DNA from: Cristatella mucedo
Taxonomy: Eukaryota > Bryozoa > Phylactolaemata > Cristatellidae
Direction: 5' to 3'
Length of the DNA stretch: 64,000 nucleotides
Assembly: GCA_009760855.2 (NCBI GenBank)
Contig: WPIO01000033.1
Span: 1,078,001-1,142,000, forward strand
A model generated the notes under the pieces. That model was given only the letters and a program-made list of their open reading frames with translations, did no database searches and was not told where the DNA came from. Made by a program: the position numbers and the translations under genes. Positions 46,701 through 63,570 of this stretch are shown here, piece by piece; within the stretch, counting starts at the first letter, position 1; every line of letters starts with the position of its first letter.

Positions 46701-48083
46701 AGGATTTGATAATGATTGGTGATGACAAAGTACAGTTGTATGAGAAAATCTGGTCGAGTGTGTTACCCTTGATGTGGGTAGGGCCATGCACATGAGCCAC
46801 AAGAGAAAATGAGTCAGTCAGTGCACGAAATTCAGTGCTGAAGGCGTCAGATAGGTTGTCAAAATGAATGTCGATATCACCCATAATGACGAAAGATTGA
46901 TTTCCTGCACACAGAATCGAAATGAGATCAGAGAAATCTGAGATAAAGGAGGGCCTGGTATCTGGTCGCGATAGACTACTGCCACCATCAGTAGCTAGTT
47001 GTCGGGTGAAATCAAGACAATCGATTCGAAAGACTGCTTCGAGGGTACTGCAAATGGCATGAAGTCGAAGTTCGAGCACGTGATAATAGCAACTCCACAT
47101 TCAGTGTTGATTGACCTAGGGGTATGAAAGAAAGAGAAACCAGTCGCGTTTGCGTCTTTAATTGTCGGGCAGTTTAACGATTTCAGCCAAGTTACACTAT
47201 ATAATCCTCGATCCAACAAGTTAATCAGCATACTCGAATCAAGTCGATAATGTTGCACGGGATCACAGGCATAGGGAGAGGGGGTTCAACAGACTTAGGA
47301 ACTCTATGGTCTGACCCAATGGGGTACTGTGTCTTGCAATGTCAAGGTGTGCCCACTAAGTGACTTGATCCCGCTTTGCCCACGAATGAGATGACGTCTC
47401 TTTCGAAGAGCTCTCTACATAACAACGGGTGCTGACTAAACATGCCAGCGCACTACTCGTAATGAACAAATAGCTGGAAGTGAAAAGAACAGCAATACGC
47501 CAGCCAGTGAATCTTTTTAATAAAAAGGTTCGCGAATAATGAAATTCATGTCCCTGATGTAAATATTCTCAACATCATCGAGCATCTGAGGTTGCATATA
47601 TCACTATCCACGAAAGGAGCTCACACCAGCAATGGCAGGCGATTGGACTAATACAAATTAAGGTTAAAATTTGCAAAACATGCATAGGTGACAATATTAC
47701 TCCTTTTCAGCATTTCAGCATCTCGGCGAATCATCGGCTACTACAATGCTTTAGCAATCCATATTTCATTACAGTCAGGCTCCTTTGATGAAAAATTATG
47801 CCTGCAATAGAATGTCATCGAGAAAGAATGCCTAGCCGGCACGACGCAGTGCCTGCTCACCCTTATGCGTTTGCCTGATATCGCTACCATGAGGTCGGCC
47901 ATCGGCGGACTCTCTGGACGGATGGTACTGATCGTGGCCTCTGCCACTAGTTCGCTGGTAATGACCGTCCGCGGACGTCACAGAGCTTGGCCGCTTTGCG
48001 ACTTGCGACTTGGACGATCGAGCCGAGCCGATCTGCGAGCCGGTCAGGCTGAGGTCGAAGTCATCCGGGTGCTTCCGTGCCAT
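17138..48083 (-). CDS. CEP131: CEP131 (AZI1) centrosomal/centriolar-satellite coiled-coil protein, 15 coding exons, complete
   Basis: In animals CEP131 is a centriolar-satellite and basal-body protein needed for cilium and flagellum formation. Here 15 exons joined from 48083 down to 17138 give 4272 nt including the stop, an exact multiple of three, or about 1423 residues against about 1080 in vertebrates. Order along the protein: an N-terminal DFDLSLTG motif (about residue 8), a low-complexity Ala/Gly/Ser region, an IQ-type motif RIQRWYRH (about 426-433), a SFLDEVDT motif (about 835), then a nearly continuous coiled coil (about 890-1410) ending AAVKRADHLEGLLEQQRK, all matching the vertebrate order. 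Extra length lies in Ala, Gly and Gln runs. All introns but one are GT..AG; the exception appears to be GC..AG. Introns hold LINEs, SINEs and a Tc1 remnant. The identification rests on remembered family sequence. Exon boundaries are inferred from homology and phase, not transcripts. Confidence 0.95.
17611..17770 (+). mobile_element. SINE-B, full copy
   Basis: GTGGCCCAGGAGGTAAGGTG A box, CGTAGGTTCGAATCCTCCAG B box, body CCGCTAAGACTCTTCCATCA and GAGCTGTTAATTAGCTAATA end, running into a TA repeat. In CEP131 intron 14. Confidence 0.75.
17767..17841. repeat. (TA)n with embedded TTAGCTAATT palindromes
   Basis: Three TAGCTAA units spaced by TA repeats between a SINE-B and a SINE-A. Confidence 0.9.
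17852..17992 (+). mobile_element. SINE-A (tRNA-derived, LINE-like tail), full copy
   Basis: TGGTCTAGCGGTTAAGGTGC is a pol III A-box region and GGGCTCGAGCCCC (about 17906-17918) a B box. The tail GCGCCTGAATAGAGATTAAG, TTCTCTTGGGACGCTATATA resembles the LINE 3' tail. Ends in AT repeats. Confidence 0.75.
19965..20040. repeat. (GT)n microsatellite
   Basis: About 37 GT units in CEP131 intron 14. Confidence 0.95.
20754..20971 (-). CDS. CEP131: CEP131 coding exon 14
   Basis: 218 nt, phase 0 in, phase 2 out (AAGAG|GTGAGC). The peptide starts MSEKLYRERDQVQEVVRQEF and continues ADRLVATEEENRRVK, matching the vertebrate SSERSNLAQVIRQEFEDRLAASEEE. The internal Met here is not a start. Confidence 0.94.
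21122..21297 (-). mobile_element. SINE-B, full copy
   Basis: Minus strand: TAATGGCTCACTAGGTAAGG, GCGGGTTCGAATCCTGTGGT B box, GCCGTCAAGGCTCTTCTGTC, ending AGCTAGGATTG. In CEP131 intron 13-14 spacer. Confidence 0.75.
21325..21462 (-). mobile_element. LINE 3' tail fragment
   Basis: AATAATAATACATTTATATA, CTCAGAGAACTGAATCTCTT, then TACGAGGTATGGCTAAACGA from the C-terminal coding end, with an internal deletion. Confidence 0.65.
21463..21562 (+). mobile_element. SINE-A, 5'-truncated
   Basis: CGACCAAGGTCTGGCCGAGG, B-box part GGGCTCGAG, then GAGTGCCTGAATAGAGATTC and ACAAATGAATTATATATAA. Confidence 0.65.
21804..21849. repeat. (GA)n microsatellite beside CEP131 exon 13 donor
   Basis: About 22 GA units; on the CEP131 sense strand this is (CT)n beginning about 5 nt into the intron. 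Confidence 0.95.
21854..22025 (-). CDS. CEP131: CEP131 coding exon 13
   Basis: 172 nt, phase 2 in, phase 0 out. The codons after the acceptor give RVRDKYESEMAELERSERQ, matching the vertebrate RLRDKYEAELSELEQSERK. The donor AAG|GTGCAT runs directly into a (CT)n tract on the sense strand. Confidence 0.94.
22284..22507 (-). CDS. CEP131: CEP131 coding exon 12
   Basis: 224 nt, phase 0 in and phase 2 out (ATCAA|GTGAGT). The peptide TELQELKERQAVEREAWE continues to RRERDKEIELVIARLEDDAA, aligned with the vertebrate GRDKEIELVIHRLEADMA. Confidence 0.95.
22787..22856. repeat. (GA)n microsatellite
   Basis: About 33 GA units, a CT tract on the sense strand, about 280 nt upstream of CEP131 exon 12. Confidence 0.95.
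23717..23942 (-). CDS. CEP131: CEP131 coding exon 11
   Basis: 226 nt, enters phase 2 after CTCAG and leaves phase 0 before GTGAGA. The peptide YEKQLQAEEEAYQQQRRRLY ends YEKAREEQERRHA, aligned with the vertebrate coiled coil (QQQRQRLYSEV and FEKGREEQERRHQ). A C-rich tract and GC-rich sequence lie just downstream. Confidence 0.93.
24045..24262 (-). CDS. CEP131: CEP131 coding exon 10
   Basis: 218 nt, enters phase 0 and leaves phase 2. It starts EMTVKGLEPEIQRLIGKHKS, matching the vertebrate EVTVRGLEPEIQKLIARHKQ, then HEAELLQADERAGQRY. This is the best-conserved exon in the gene. Confidence 0.95.
24850..25053 (-). CDS. CEP131: CEP131 coding exon 9
   Basis: 204 nt, phase 0. It starts LIDDKKGLTEKCEQLV and ends SEKLKREKWIEEKTKKIK, both near-identical to the vertebrate coiled coil (LIEDKKVLSEKCEAVV and ATEKARREKWISEKTKKIK). 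Acceptor GCGTAG|CTC, donor AAG|GTGCGT. Confidence 0.95.
25219..25344 (-). CDS. CEP131: CEP131 coding exon 8
   Basis: 126 nt, phase 0. The peptide starts NQQRELTIRHAKETEKEM and ends ETIKRHLSFIDQ; both ends align to vertebrate CEP131 (QQRDLTARRVKETEKAL and ATIQRHLAFIDQ). Homology ends exactly at CAG, followed by GCACGC, so the donor appears to be a GC donor. Confidence 0.9.
25905..26200 (-). mobile_element. Older LINE 3' fragment, left half, split by a later insertion
   Basis: It carries the family tail (ACTAAATCTCTTTCTAAGCAC at the plus-strand start, GCATGC motifs) and stops within the RT 3' end at CCAAAGGATTTGAGGTT, where the younger LINE starts. The sequence continues at 28375. Confidence 0.7.
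26201..28374 (-). mobile_element. CR1/L2-like LINE copy, 5'-truncated, nested
   Basis: The minus strand codes an endonuclease end (MGDFNVHFDHLSDAF), a connector, and RT with LLDLSAAFETIDHKVPLE, GSVLGPVLFTVY and GIHFYADDTQLYLCFD, then the 3' UTR and an ATT-repeat tail at 26201. The YADD active-site box is intact. Frames are split at several points. It truncates within the endonuclease. It is inserted in an older LINE fragment and lies in CEP131 intron 7. Confidence 0.88.
28375..28605 (-). mobile_element. Older LINE fragment, right half
   Basis: Resumes the LINE 3' coding sequence where 26200 stopped (TTCGAGGTACAGTTAAATGAC, then GGTAGGCTGGAGCAAGAGAATGAAGG and GAGCCAGTGAAGGTCGGTGAG), matching the same order in copies at 3000-3200 and 12600-12760. 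Confidence 0.65.
29366..29535 (+). mobile_element. SINE-B, full copy next to CEP131 exon 7
   Basis: GATGGCGCACTAGGTAAGGT A box, GTGGGTTCGAATCCTGCTGC B box, AAGGCTCTTCTGTCGCTATA, GGCTGTTAAATCAGCTAGTA and a T run. It ends about 120 bases from exon 7 and is among the least decayed copies. Confidence 0.8.
29653..29841 (-). CDS. CEP131: CEP131 coding exon 7
   Basis: 189 nt, phase 0 at both ends, acceptor TTGCCAG|GAGGTC and donor CTG|GTAGGG. The peptide ends RLELEEKTRTLQMLQKAL, matching the vertebrate LKLEVEEKKQAMLLLQRAL at the start of the coiled coil. Confidence 0.9.
30105..30335 (+). mobile_element. LINE 3' UTR fragment
   Basis: Plus-strand GCATGCTGACACAGTGCATG block, AAATGTAAAGCGCCTAGAAA and an ATTATTATT end, in CEP131 intron 6. 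Confidence 0.75.
31355..31404. repeat. CT/CTGT repeat beside CEP131 exon 6 donor
   Basis: A CTGTCTCT mix starting 7 nt into the intron on the CEP131 strand (GA-rich in sense). Confidence 0.9.
31412..32020 (-). CDS. CEP131: CEP131 coding exon 6 with SFLDE motif
   Basis: A 609-nt phase-0 exon. It contains TTLEDLMSTLKVLEEEE, matching the vertebrate PLEELLHTLQLLEKE, then an acidic EDDDDDGN stretch and a seven-Gly run. It ends DAKMRNILSFLDEVDTSNRL, matching AKLQSIMSFLDEMEKSGQ. The acceptor chosen is CCGCTGCAG|GGCGCGG; nearby alternatives at 3-nt-compatible AGs would shift it by a few codons. A CT/GT tract on the plus strand lies just past the donor. Confidence 0.85.
33180..33335 (+). mobile_element. 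Possible decayed LINE 3' tail
   Basis: GCTTATGCCTGCTGCAATTG, GCATGCTAAT and GAGTGCTATACAAATGC follow the order of the family 3' UTR but with many changes. Confidence 0.35.
33481..33648 (-). mobile_element. SINE-B, full copy with perfect palindrome
   Basis: Minus strand: GGCACGCTAGGTAAGGCAGT A box, GATTCGAATCTTGC B box, AAAAGGCTCTTCTGTCGCTA. Between the boxes lies a 26-bp perfect palindrome at 33588-33613. Confidence 0.75.
35206..35637 (-). CDS. CEP131: CEP131 coding exon 5
   Basis: The acceptor TCACTGCAG|GAG opens the peptide ELRLKREKEKLDVRQKAEDE, a charged helix, followed by Gly/Ala/Ser-rich sequence and a Gln run (KPQQQQLQQ) before GTGTGT. It is 432 nt, phase 0 at both ends. The charged start fits the coiled-coil-prone part of the protein; the rest is probably disordered. 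Confidence 0.8.
35785..36870 (-). CDS. CEP131: CEP131 coding exon 4 with IQ motif
   Basis: This 1086-nt exon (362 codons, phase 0 at both ends) starts after CTGTTTCAG and codes a low-complexity region with Ala runs up to nine, Gly runs and Ser-rich stretches. It then codes AAEEYIRSVNSAASRIQRWY, which aligns with the vertebrate ERFIHQVNQATVTIQRWY. The IQ-type motif may bind calmodulin. A basic helical stretch ending ARQARLQAIE follows. Vertebrate proteins code this region in shorter exons. The donor is GAG|GTACTT; the reading frame stays open through the next 147 nt. Confidence 0.9.
38080..38770 (+). mobile_element. Decayed Tc1/mariner transposase
   Basis: Plus strand codes, in shifting frames, PLLPVMHKVARLEWATARAG (38131 on), a VMIWGC-like box near 38360, and WPSQFTDLNPIDCIWGEV (38551-38604), matching the Tc1 signatures KARLEWA, GxMVWGC and WPxQSPDLNPIExLWGxL. 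The conserved D of the D-x-N-P-I box remains. Frameshifts and stops show it is inactive. Terminal repeats not found. It lies in CEP131 intron 3. Confidence 0.75.
39107..39262. repeat. 78-bp tandem duplication
   Basis: Two adjacent 78-bp units differing at only a few positions (CTCTGAG/CTTTGAG, GACCACTG/GAGCACTG, ACAACAC/ACGACAC). The length is a multiple of three and the minus-strand frame stays open (FTGFWKQ..SSFNFRSAF). Next to the Tc1 remnant in CEP131 intron 3. Confidence 0.9.
39615..40100 (-). mobile_element. Divergent LINE 3' fragment
   Basis: Tail-like TACCCTATGAGACTTTAATC and GGCGCTTTACAACCCACTGC, GCATG-rich 3' UTR, and minus-strand codons SSCAPKVYNLPLG, equivalent to SSYAPKAWNSLP in the other copies. 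Confidence 0.55.
40402..40540 (-). mobile_element. SINE-A, full copy
   Basis: Minus strand: TGGCTCAGTGGTTAAGGTGG A box, GGGCTCGAGCCCC B box, CGCCTGAATAGAGATGAAGT tail and an AT-rich end. Confidence 0.75.
41105..41272 (+). mobile_element. LINE RT fragment
   Basis: Plus strand codes NDDKTSLLVMGKPRVTPKLN and AHNLGVLFQRDLSLDE, the block just after the RT YADD box in the family. No tail. Confidence 0.7.
41274..41422 (-). mobile_element. SINE-B copy
   Basis: Minus strand: AGGAGATAAGATGCTGGCTC head, GTGGGTTCGAGTCCTGTATG B box, GGCGATCCTTTATCGCCAAC body, GAGGTTGTTAATCAAC end. Confidence 0.7.
42170..42700 (-). mobile_element. Fragment of a second LINE family
   Basis: Minus strand codes HKARHGLVPSYLAELLHQFQ and FSAAGPRLWNSLPKFLHNDN, an RT C-terminal region distinct in sequence from the main family. 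Homologous pieces occur at 49555-49990 and 50690-50935. Confidence 0.6.
43076..43109. repeat. (CA)n microsatellite
   Basis: About 16 CA units, intron of CEP131. Confidence 0.95.
43617..43697. repeat. (GT)n microsatellite
   Basis: About 40 GT units, 170 bases from CEP131 exon 3. Confidence 0.95.
43870..43939 (-). CDS. CEP131: CEP131 coding exon 3
   Basis: A 70-nt exon enters in phase 2 after TTTTGCAG and leaves in phase 0 before GTGCGT. The peptide AEFLAFFDETAGGSKPKI resembles the TDFLMLFEGSPSGKK segment of vertebrate CEP131. A (GT)n tract lies about 170 bases further along the following intron. Confidence 0.8.
44092..44221 (-). CDS. CEP131: CEP131 coding exon 2
   Basis: The acceptor TCACAG|GTGCGG enters in phase 1 and the donor CTGAG|GTGGCT leaves in phase 2, consistent with both neighbours. 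The peptide is Ala/Ser/Leu rich and ends PSSNRNL, which may correspond to the NNLRR start of the vertebrate NLRRSNSTT motif. This exon rests more on phase agreement than on sequence similarity. Confidence 0.65.
44430..44583 (+). mobile_element. SINE-B copy
   Basis: GCCCAGGGGTAAAGTGCTCC A-box region, GAATTCGAGTCCTGCAGTGG B box, GGCAATCCTGTATTGCCCAT, AAGGCTGTTAAATCAATTAA end. In CEP131 intron 1. Confidence 0.7.
44930..47270 (-). mobile_element. CR1/L2-like non-LTR retrotransposon, long degenerate copy
   Basis: Read on the minus strand from 47270: an AP-endonuclease part (FVIMGDIDIHFDNLSDAF and HGPTHIKGNTLDQIFSYN), then the connector (SSLPSDPCDDLGDHFSSFF), then reverse transcriptase pieces including LKYGVPQGSVLSPVLF and GIHFYVDDTQLYLCFDPSQ, and a 3' UTR with GCATGC-rich sequence ending in the stem-like GCGCC/TCTCTG tail near 44950. 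Several frameshifts and stops mean it is dead. In the RT active-site box the usual YADD is YVDD. It lies in CEP131 intron 1. The clade call (APE-type, Jockey/CR1/L2 group) is from motif style. Confidence 0.85.
47861..48083 (-). CDS. CEP131: CEP131 coding exon 1 (start codon)
   Basis: The ATG at 48083-48081 has G at -3 and G at +4, a good initiation context. The peptide starts MARKHPDDFDLSLTGSQIGS; the DLSLTG motif occurs near the N-terminus of vertebrate CEP131. The exon ends in phase 1 at AAGG|GTGAGC. Reading through the donor soon gives a stop. A separate upstream non-coding exon cannot be excluded. Confidence 0.85.
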
Positions 48084-49554
48084 CTCTCGTCGACTGCCAG
48101 CGTCCGACGCTCTGAGCAGCGGAGAAAGTCACGTGTACCATCCCCCTCATCGCGCACTGAGGCACAACACAACAACGAGCACTCGACAGGACAATCAAGA
48201 TAAAAACCGAGTGGGGGAGCCGATGCCGCTGTGCCAGCGCTAGTGCCAGCTGGTGACCTAATAGGGTAATAATTAACTCCGGTTCCCACTGCTTTTTGCC
48301 TAGTGCAAGCGACTGCAATAATTCTAGAGAGTATTAGTAAAAGATTCAACAACTCAGTGCCAGCGAATTCTAGCCACAGATGGGAACTTCGAAAGAGCTA
48401 ACTTCTGGCATCCAGAGGTTACCGACAGAATTCATTCAAATACCACACAACCTTGGTCTTACATTGATAATGGTCATACGCTGCTACGGTGCTAAAGATT
48501 TGGATGTAATAGTTTAGTATATATTCCAAGACACCGATTTCTGATCGTCCAGTTGCAAGATGGCAGCCAAAGGGGGGCTCATTTGTAGCAAGCAAATGCT
48601 GCAGCAAATGTCCCTTCCCCGATATGAGCTGCATGAGTGGTTCAATCAAGGGTGTCCAATGCAAAAGAGCATCTACTAGCAGATGCACGTCATCGGGTAG
48701 ATGGGAGAGAAAGAGAAAGAGGGGGAGAGAGAGATGACTGCTTTGACTCCAGGGTCCAAATTTGATTTATTTGTGTAAGGCCTCGAGGATTTCGAAACTC
48801 GGTTCAAAAATAAAACTATACCCAATGGCCTCCAAGTAGCCCAAGCATTTCTGCCCAAGCATGACGCCTTTGCCATACCCCACCAACTGATTTCATCTAC
48901 AGCGAGAGATCTTTCCATAGACACGCCTCCTTCAACCAGCAACCCTTTGGCCATGCAACATTAACACACTTGGTTGAGAGGGCACAACTGGCCCTTCTTG
49001 TGAGTGGATACCCACTGCATTGGCATATTTATCACGATTTATGAGCTAACCAAAGTGAGTCTGCATTCTGCAAGTATGCCACAGCTCAGAAACAAGGTGC
49101 TACACAGCACGAGCGAAACGACTGCATAGGCTTGTCATCACTCAGCACTCTCTGGATTCGACATTAAGTGGAAGAAAAAAGGAAAGTAAAATTGACAACA
49201 CGTATTTCCACGCGAACTTGGCAGCTTTTCGAGGCTTAGATGAAAAACAAGGTCGAGGATGCGCAGAGAACACCCTCAGCTCCTTAGCAGACATTCAATT
49301 GGTCAGGCTCCAATCAGCTGCTGAAGCATGCTCGAAATTCTTACAGACCCAGCCAACCTCCTAACCCACTGACTAGCATTTGACAATTATTAGTTCTATG
49401 AACTTAAAACAGTGCCGAAGAACATCAGGAAGTAAAATTTTGACAGGCGGGTCATGAAACCGCACGCCTGGCGCTATCGTGAAAGCTAGATTCGAGAACC
49501 AAGAGTGAAGCAGCAAACAGTGACAGCCAGTCAGAAGCAGGAGAGGAGATGTCC
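48084..49554. other. Upstream region of CEP131
   Basis: Probable CEP131 5' UTR/promoter within the first few hundred bases (GC moderate, no TATA evident); the remainder is unique-looking with a short GA-rich stretch at 48705-48735 and no gene. Confidence 0.35.
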
Positions 49555-49990
49555 CTGCAAAAGAATTATGAAAGTAAGTTCCACAGCCTAAAACCTAAAG
49601 AGCAAAAGCTACTCTCATCAACGGTATGTAAGCAAAGCACAGAAACAGGTAGTTATTGTCTATACCGGAATTGCGAGTATGAGGAGGCAGAAACTGGTGC
49701 AGCAGGTCAGCCTCTGTTTGAAAAACCCAAGCCCCATGCCACGGCAGCCTTTCGGGCGAGATAAGAATTTCACTGCAATATTTTCGTTGAGAACAAGAGA
49801 CAACGTCCGAAATCCACGAGGGGCAGCAGCAGTGTTCAGTGGAAGAGGTGACAGCACAATAAGTGAACAGCCGACAAAACATAACATGTGGACGAATATT
49901 AGTCTTTTCGGATGAAACATTCGATAGACCAATCACCTCCGAATAGGCCTTTCCATAATGTACAAGGGCCAGCGATTAGCTATCGAATAA
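49555..49990 (-). mobile_element. Decayed fragment of the second LINE family
   Basis: TAAGTTCCACAGCCTAAAAC and GAGGCAGAAACTGGTGCAGC follow the order seen at 42350-42500 (GCGAGTTCCACAGTCTAGGA, GGCTGAAACTGGTGCAGCAG). Confidence 0.45.
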
Positions 49991-50689
49991 TTCGGTGGCA
50001 GACGTTAAAACCGACTGTTCAGAGTCAAGACCCCAGCCTGAATGGATGTGCAAAAAGAAACAGTTTATTTTTTTACAAGGTAGAACAATGTGCCGGTAGA
50101 GCCAGCTGCAATACCGGATCACTGCAGGAGCACTCACTCCCACCTGCCCTATCAATCCTTGAAAATGCCAAACGTTTATGATTAGCATTGCTTTGCAACG
50201 ACTAACTCGCTGCAATGTCTCACAATTATGACCTTCAAGCTTGGCCTCGGAATGTGAACCTAGAAGCTGATTAGGGAATGGCTTCGATGACCAGGCACGT
50301 GAGCTGCGAGATATTTAATTGCACAGCCAAATTACTTGAGACTTGTGACTTGGCCATAACGTATCGCATAGTGAGATTGGCCGATCATTAACTGTTGTAA
50401 GCTCACAGTGAGCCTTTTGCACTTCTGCCAGAGGCGTGACAGAGCTGCTCGAGGCTGCTGCGCTCTCGCCCCCACGGTCCTTCCTACAAGGCTGCACATA
50501 TTGCAGGCGATGACATCCTATCTTAACTAGTAACAGTTCTGCCTAATGTCTTCCAAAAGAACCCTTCAAGTCGTGAAACAGGACCTGTCACATGCTGCTT
50601 CCAATCGACTGCAACAATTACTAGGCAACACTTTCTCCTCAACGCTGCTCTCCTCAAGGAGAATAGCTACTTCATTCTATTGCTGATCC

Positions 50690-50935
50690 TCTGTGGATAA
50701 GAAACTAACTGTTCGATTCCTTCGCTTAAGAGACCATTGGCGACAGAAGCTTTTGCTTTAGAGGTCCTAGATTGTGGAGTCACTTCCACAATTTGTATGC
50801 AACGACATCTACTTTCCTGCTGCCGACTGTGGCACATCCTTTCCAGCCATTCTGAGCTGCTTCCACACTGTTCACTACCTCAACTGCCCTTCTGACTCAG
50901 CTATGCTTCTCACTTTCTCTTTGTTGCGTGAGATA
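50690..50935 (+). mobile_element. Second LINE family fragment, plus orientation
   Basis: GGCGACAGAAGCTTTTGCTT through CCTGCTGCCGACTGTGGCAC is the reverse-oriented counterpart of 42190-42415 at roughly 80% identity by eye. Confidence 0.6.
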
Positions 50936-51285
50936 ATAATAATAATACATTTGTACAGAACTCTCAAAGAAATGAATCTCTTTCTAGGCACTTTACAGAT
51001 GCTGTTTAGAAAACGGTACCAAGTGATTGGTGGTAACATCCTAAAGCAGAAGGCACAGTTTAAGCAGGTAAATGCATGCAAACGACGAATCGCAAAGACC
51101 CACAAAATGTTGTAATCAACAGGTGCATTTTAAGCTTCTTTTTAAATGTCATGACAGGGGACGATGTTATATGGGTCGGTAATGATTTCCAGGCTTTGGG
51201 AGCATAGGAACTAAAAGCACGGTCTCCAGCGGTTTTGAGGTTCGTATGAGGTATGGCTAAACGATTCGAGTCTAAGTCCACTATC
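50936..51285 (-). mobile_element. LINE 3' fragment (main family)
   Basis: (ATA)n tail at 50936, CTCTTTCTAGGCACTTTACA, and minus-strand codons NRLAIPHTNLKTAGDRAFSS then APKAWKSLPTHITSSP. It abuts the plus-oriented second-family fragment. Confidence 0.7.
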
Positions 51286-51929
51286 GATATAGAAACCAAG
51301 TATTGGCAGATAAAGTACCGTAATATACAAGCATCGGCACAGTTTTTTTAAGTCATAGCGATATATTTGCACTGACGAAACCTCACATATTGATTCAATC
51401 AGATCCTGGGATCACATTTGATAACAACAGGGCATGTCTAGAAACATGTCACAGAGCGTGACCCAGTCCCAGAACTTAATCAGTAAGTTCACAGAATTGA
51501 TTCACACGATTTGATAATTTTTTGGATCACATTACACTTTAGTATTTAATAACAAAGAGGCTCGATGATTTAACTGAAGTAAGCCACCAAATTTGCAGGC
51601 AATAATCACGTACACACATGTGCAGTCACGTCACATGTCTGTTGGCTATCAAATGCGTACCGAAAGGCACTATGGCCTTGAGTGCGCTATAGGAAACACT
51701 CCTGCGTAACACCCACTTAGTCTTTGTGGCTCTGTGCAGTTACAGACGGAGATACATTACATTACATTATTTATATTTATGATCTGCCTTAGAACAGCTT
51801 ACAAGCTCCCAGTTCGCTTCGCGCGTCTCCTCGAAACACGTATAGACGGAGTGCACGCTAGCCAAATAGTTTATAAATGCTTAGCAGCTGCTTGTTATTC
51901 CGCAACATAAGTATAGCAGCACTTGGACG

Positions 51930-52500
51930 ACGGGATTACTCGTGGCGCTCTCACAAACTCAAAGTCGTTGCGCATCGAATCCATTACACACGAGCCCCCA
52001 ATCGGCAGTGCAAGTCCAACGTTAACAGCCTGCAGGCTGTCAACTCCGCGAAGCTGTGCACGAGTTCGACGCCCCGTCGGACCGGACACCGATCGGCGTA
52101 ACGCCGAGCCCGAACGCGCACGGTCACGGCCTCTCGACGCATATCGTCGCACACGCGCCTAGCTGGAAGCGAACTTGAGGAGATAGCTAACGAGACAAAC
52201 TCCGAAGTGCAATGAGATAGCCGGCCGCCAAGTTCGAAATGATCGCCCGTGAAGCCCGAGAAGCGCACGACGCCCGCTCCGACGCTCACCTCTGGTGTGG
52301 CGCCGGTGTGCGCCGGTCCACGCTAGGAGCCGCCACCTGCAGTCGGTTAAATGCAGTCCCTCGCGGTTTTTCAAAAACCACTGACCACGCTGCGTGCACT
52401 TATCCTTCCCACCGATGATTACTATTCTTGCTCCCACCGAAACGGAGGGTTTTTTGAACGAAAGAAGTACCACGGCTAACCTTGACCTGCTCCGGTCTTC
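51930..52500. promoter_or_regulatory. GC-rich, CpG-rich divergent intergenic patch
   Basis: This patch is GC-rich with many CG dinucleotides and lies 200-770 bases upstream of the CNOT3 start. Open frames cross it on both strands but none shows conserved protein sequence. It may hold the CNOT3 promoter or 5' UTR, and possibly a distal CEP131 promoter about 4 kb from the CEP131 start. No TATA box or other core element is clear. Confidence 0.35.
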
Positions 52501-52701
52501 CGCCTTGGATTTCCAGGGCGCATGAATTCACCATAAACAAAATAGTGCTACATGAGCAGCCATCTTGACAAGATACTGGGTTGGAATACTGGGAAAGTGT
52601 TAATAATATTCGGGTGGCGTGCGGTTTTTGCTGTCACCGCTGGGACCCATAGGGACAAGGGATATAATGCTGAGGATTTTCTCTTTGAAAAAAACGTAGC
52701 A

Positions 52702-62547
<9,846 letters not shown>

Positions 62548-63034
62548 GTAAGCTGGCCTGGCCTGTTGGTCCGCAAATTGCACCCTGTGCTGCCACCCCG
62601 GGTTTTACCACTGTGTGGTAGGCCGATTCGAAGCTCTACAAGTAAGTTGTACGGTGCGCTTCACGATTGCTTGCTTGCTGTCCAGTAGTTTCTATGCCAA
62701 TGCCATGCGCTGCTCAACCGTGCTCGGTCGGTCCTTGGCTGCCACCATAATTCAAACGTGATCGACCCTACCGGGCGCTTTACGACTGGCTGCAAAAGAA
62801 GCAGTAACCGAGAGTTAGTGGCAAGCATGGTATCGTGCTTGGACAGCATGCAAAAGCACAAATACTCTCGGGATTACTCCTTAGTAGCACCCGTGGTCAG
62901 TAGCCTGCACCGAATCATTATTAATAATAATAGCAGCAATAATAATAGCAATATTATTAATACTAATATTAAGCAACTAATATTAAATAAAAGACTAGTT
63001 CAGTAAGGTGAATGGAAAGCTTAGGGAAACATGT
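62548..63034. other. Sequence after CNOT3 exon 7
   Basis: Intron 7 start. An (AAT)n-rich stretch at 62915-62990 follows a possible decayed LINE tail (GGGCGCTTTACGACTGGCTG). No exon 8 seen here or up to 64000. Confidence 0.35.
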
Positions 63035-63570
63035 GCATCTTTAGTCGAGACTTTAATGATGCAAAGTCAATGCAAGTGGTGTTGGAAGCTGGGTGTTATT
63101 TCTGGACTTTCGGTGAATGCAAACTGAAGGCCCGATCGCTAAAAGATTTCGATTTAGTGTGAGGAAGTGAGATGGACTGGACGAAGAGCATGTGGCAGAG
63201 AGCACATTATAGGAGCATGGTGGTCAGATGACGTATAGGCCATTCGGAAGATGTTAAAGTCGATGCAGCACTTGATTGGGAGTAAATGAAGTTCAGACAG
63301 AAATAATACAATAAGGCAGCTACGCCGTTGATGACAGACCAGTCGACCTGCTGAGTTTTTCAGGCAGATAAGGGCAAACGAAGTGCGGGAGATTTGAGTA
63401 TAGATAATTGCAGTAATCCAGGCGAGGTGTCACTAACACATGAATTATTCGGGCAGTCTTGCTCTTGTCTTTTTAGTTGGCCCTAATTTTGGCAATGTTC
63501 CTCAGCTGAAAATAAGTGTGTGCAGCCTGCCATCCGTGCAAGCAGTGCCTTTCTTTGGTAAAGCACTGGC
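63035..63570 (-). mobile_element. Divergent LINE fragment in CNOT3 intron 7
   Basis: GGCCCGATCGCTAAAAGATT, AGTAAATGAAGTTCAGACAG, CAGTAATCCAGGCGAGGTGT and TTTTGGCAATGTTCCTCAGC follow the same order as blocks in the 12195-13000 copy, at low identity. Confidence 0.45.
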
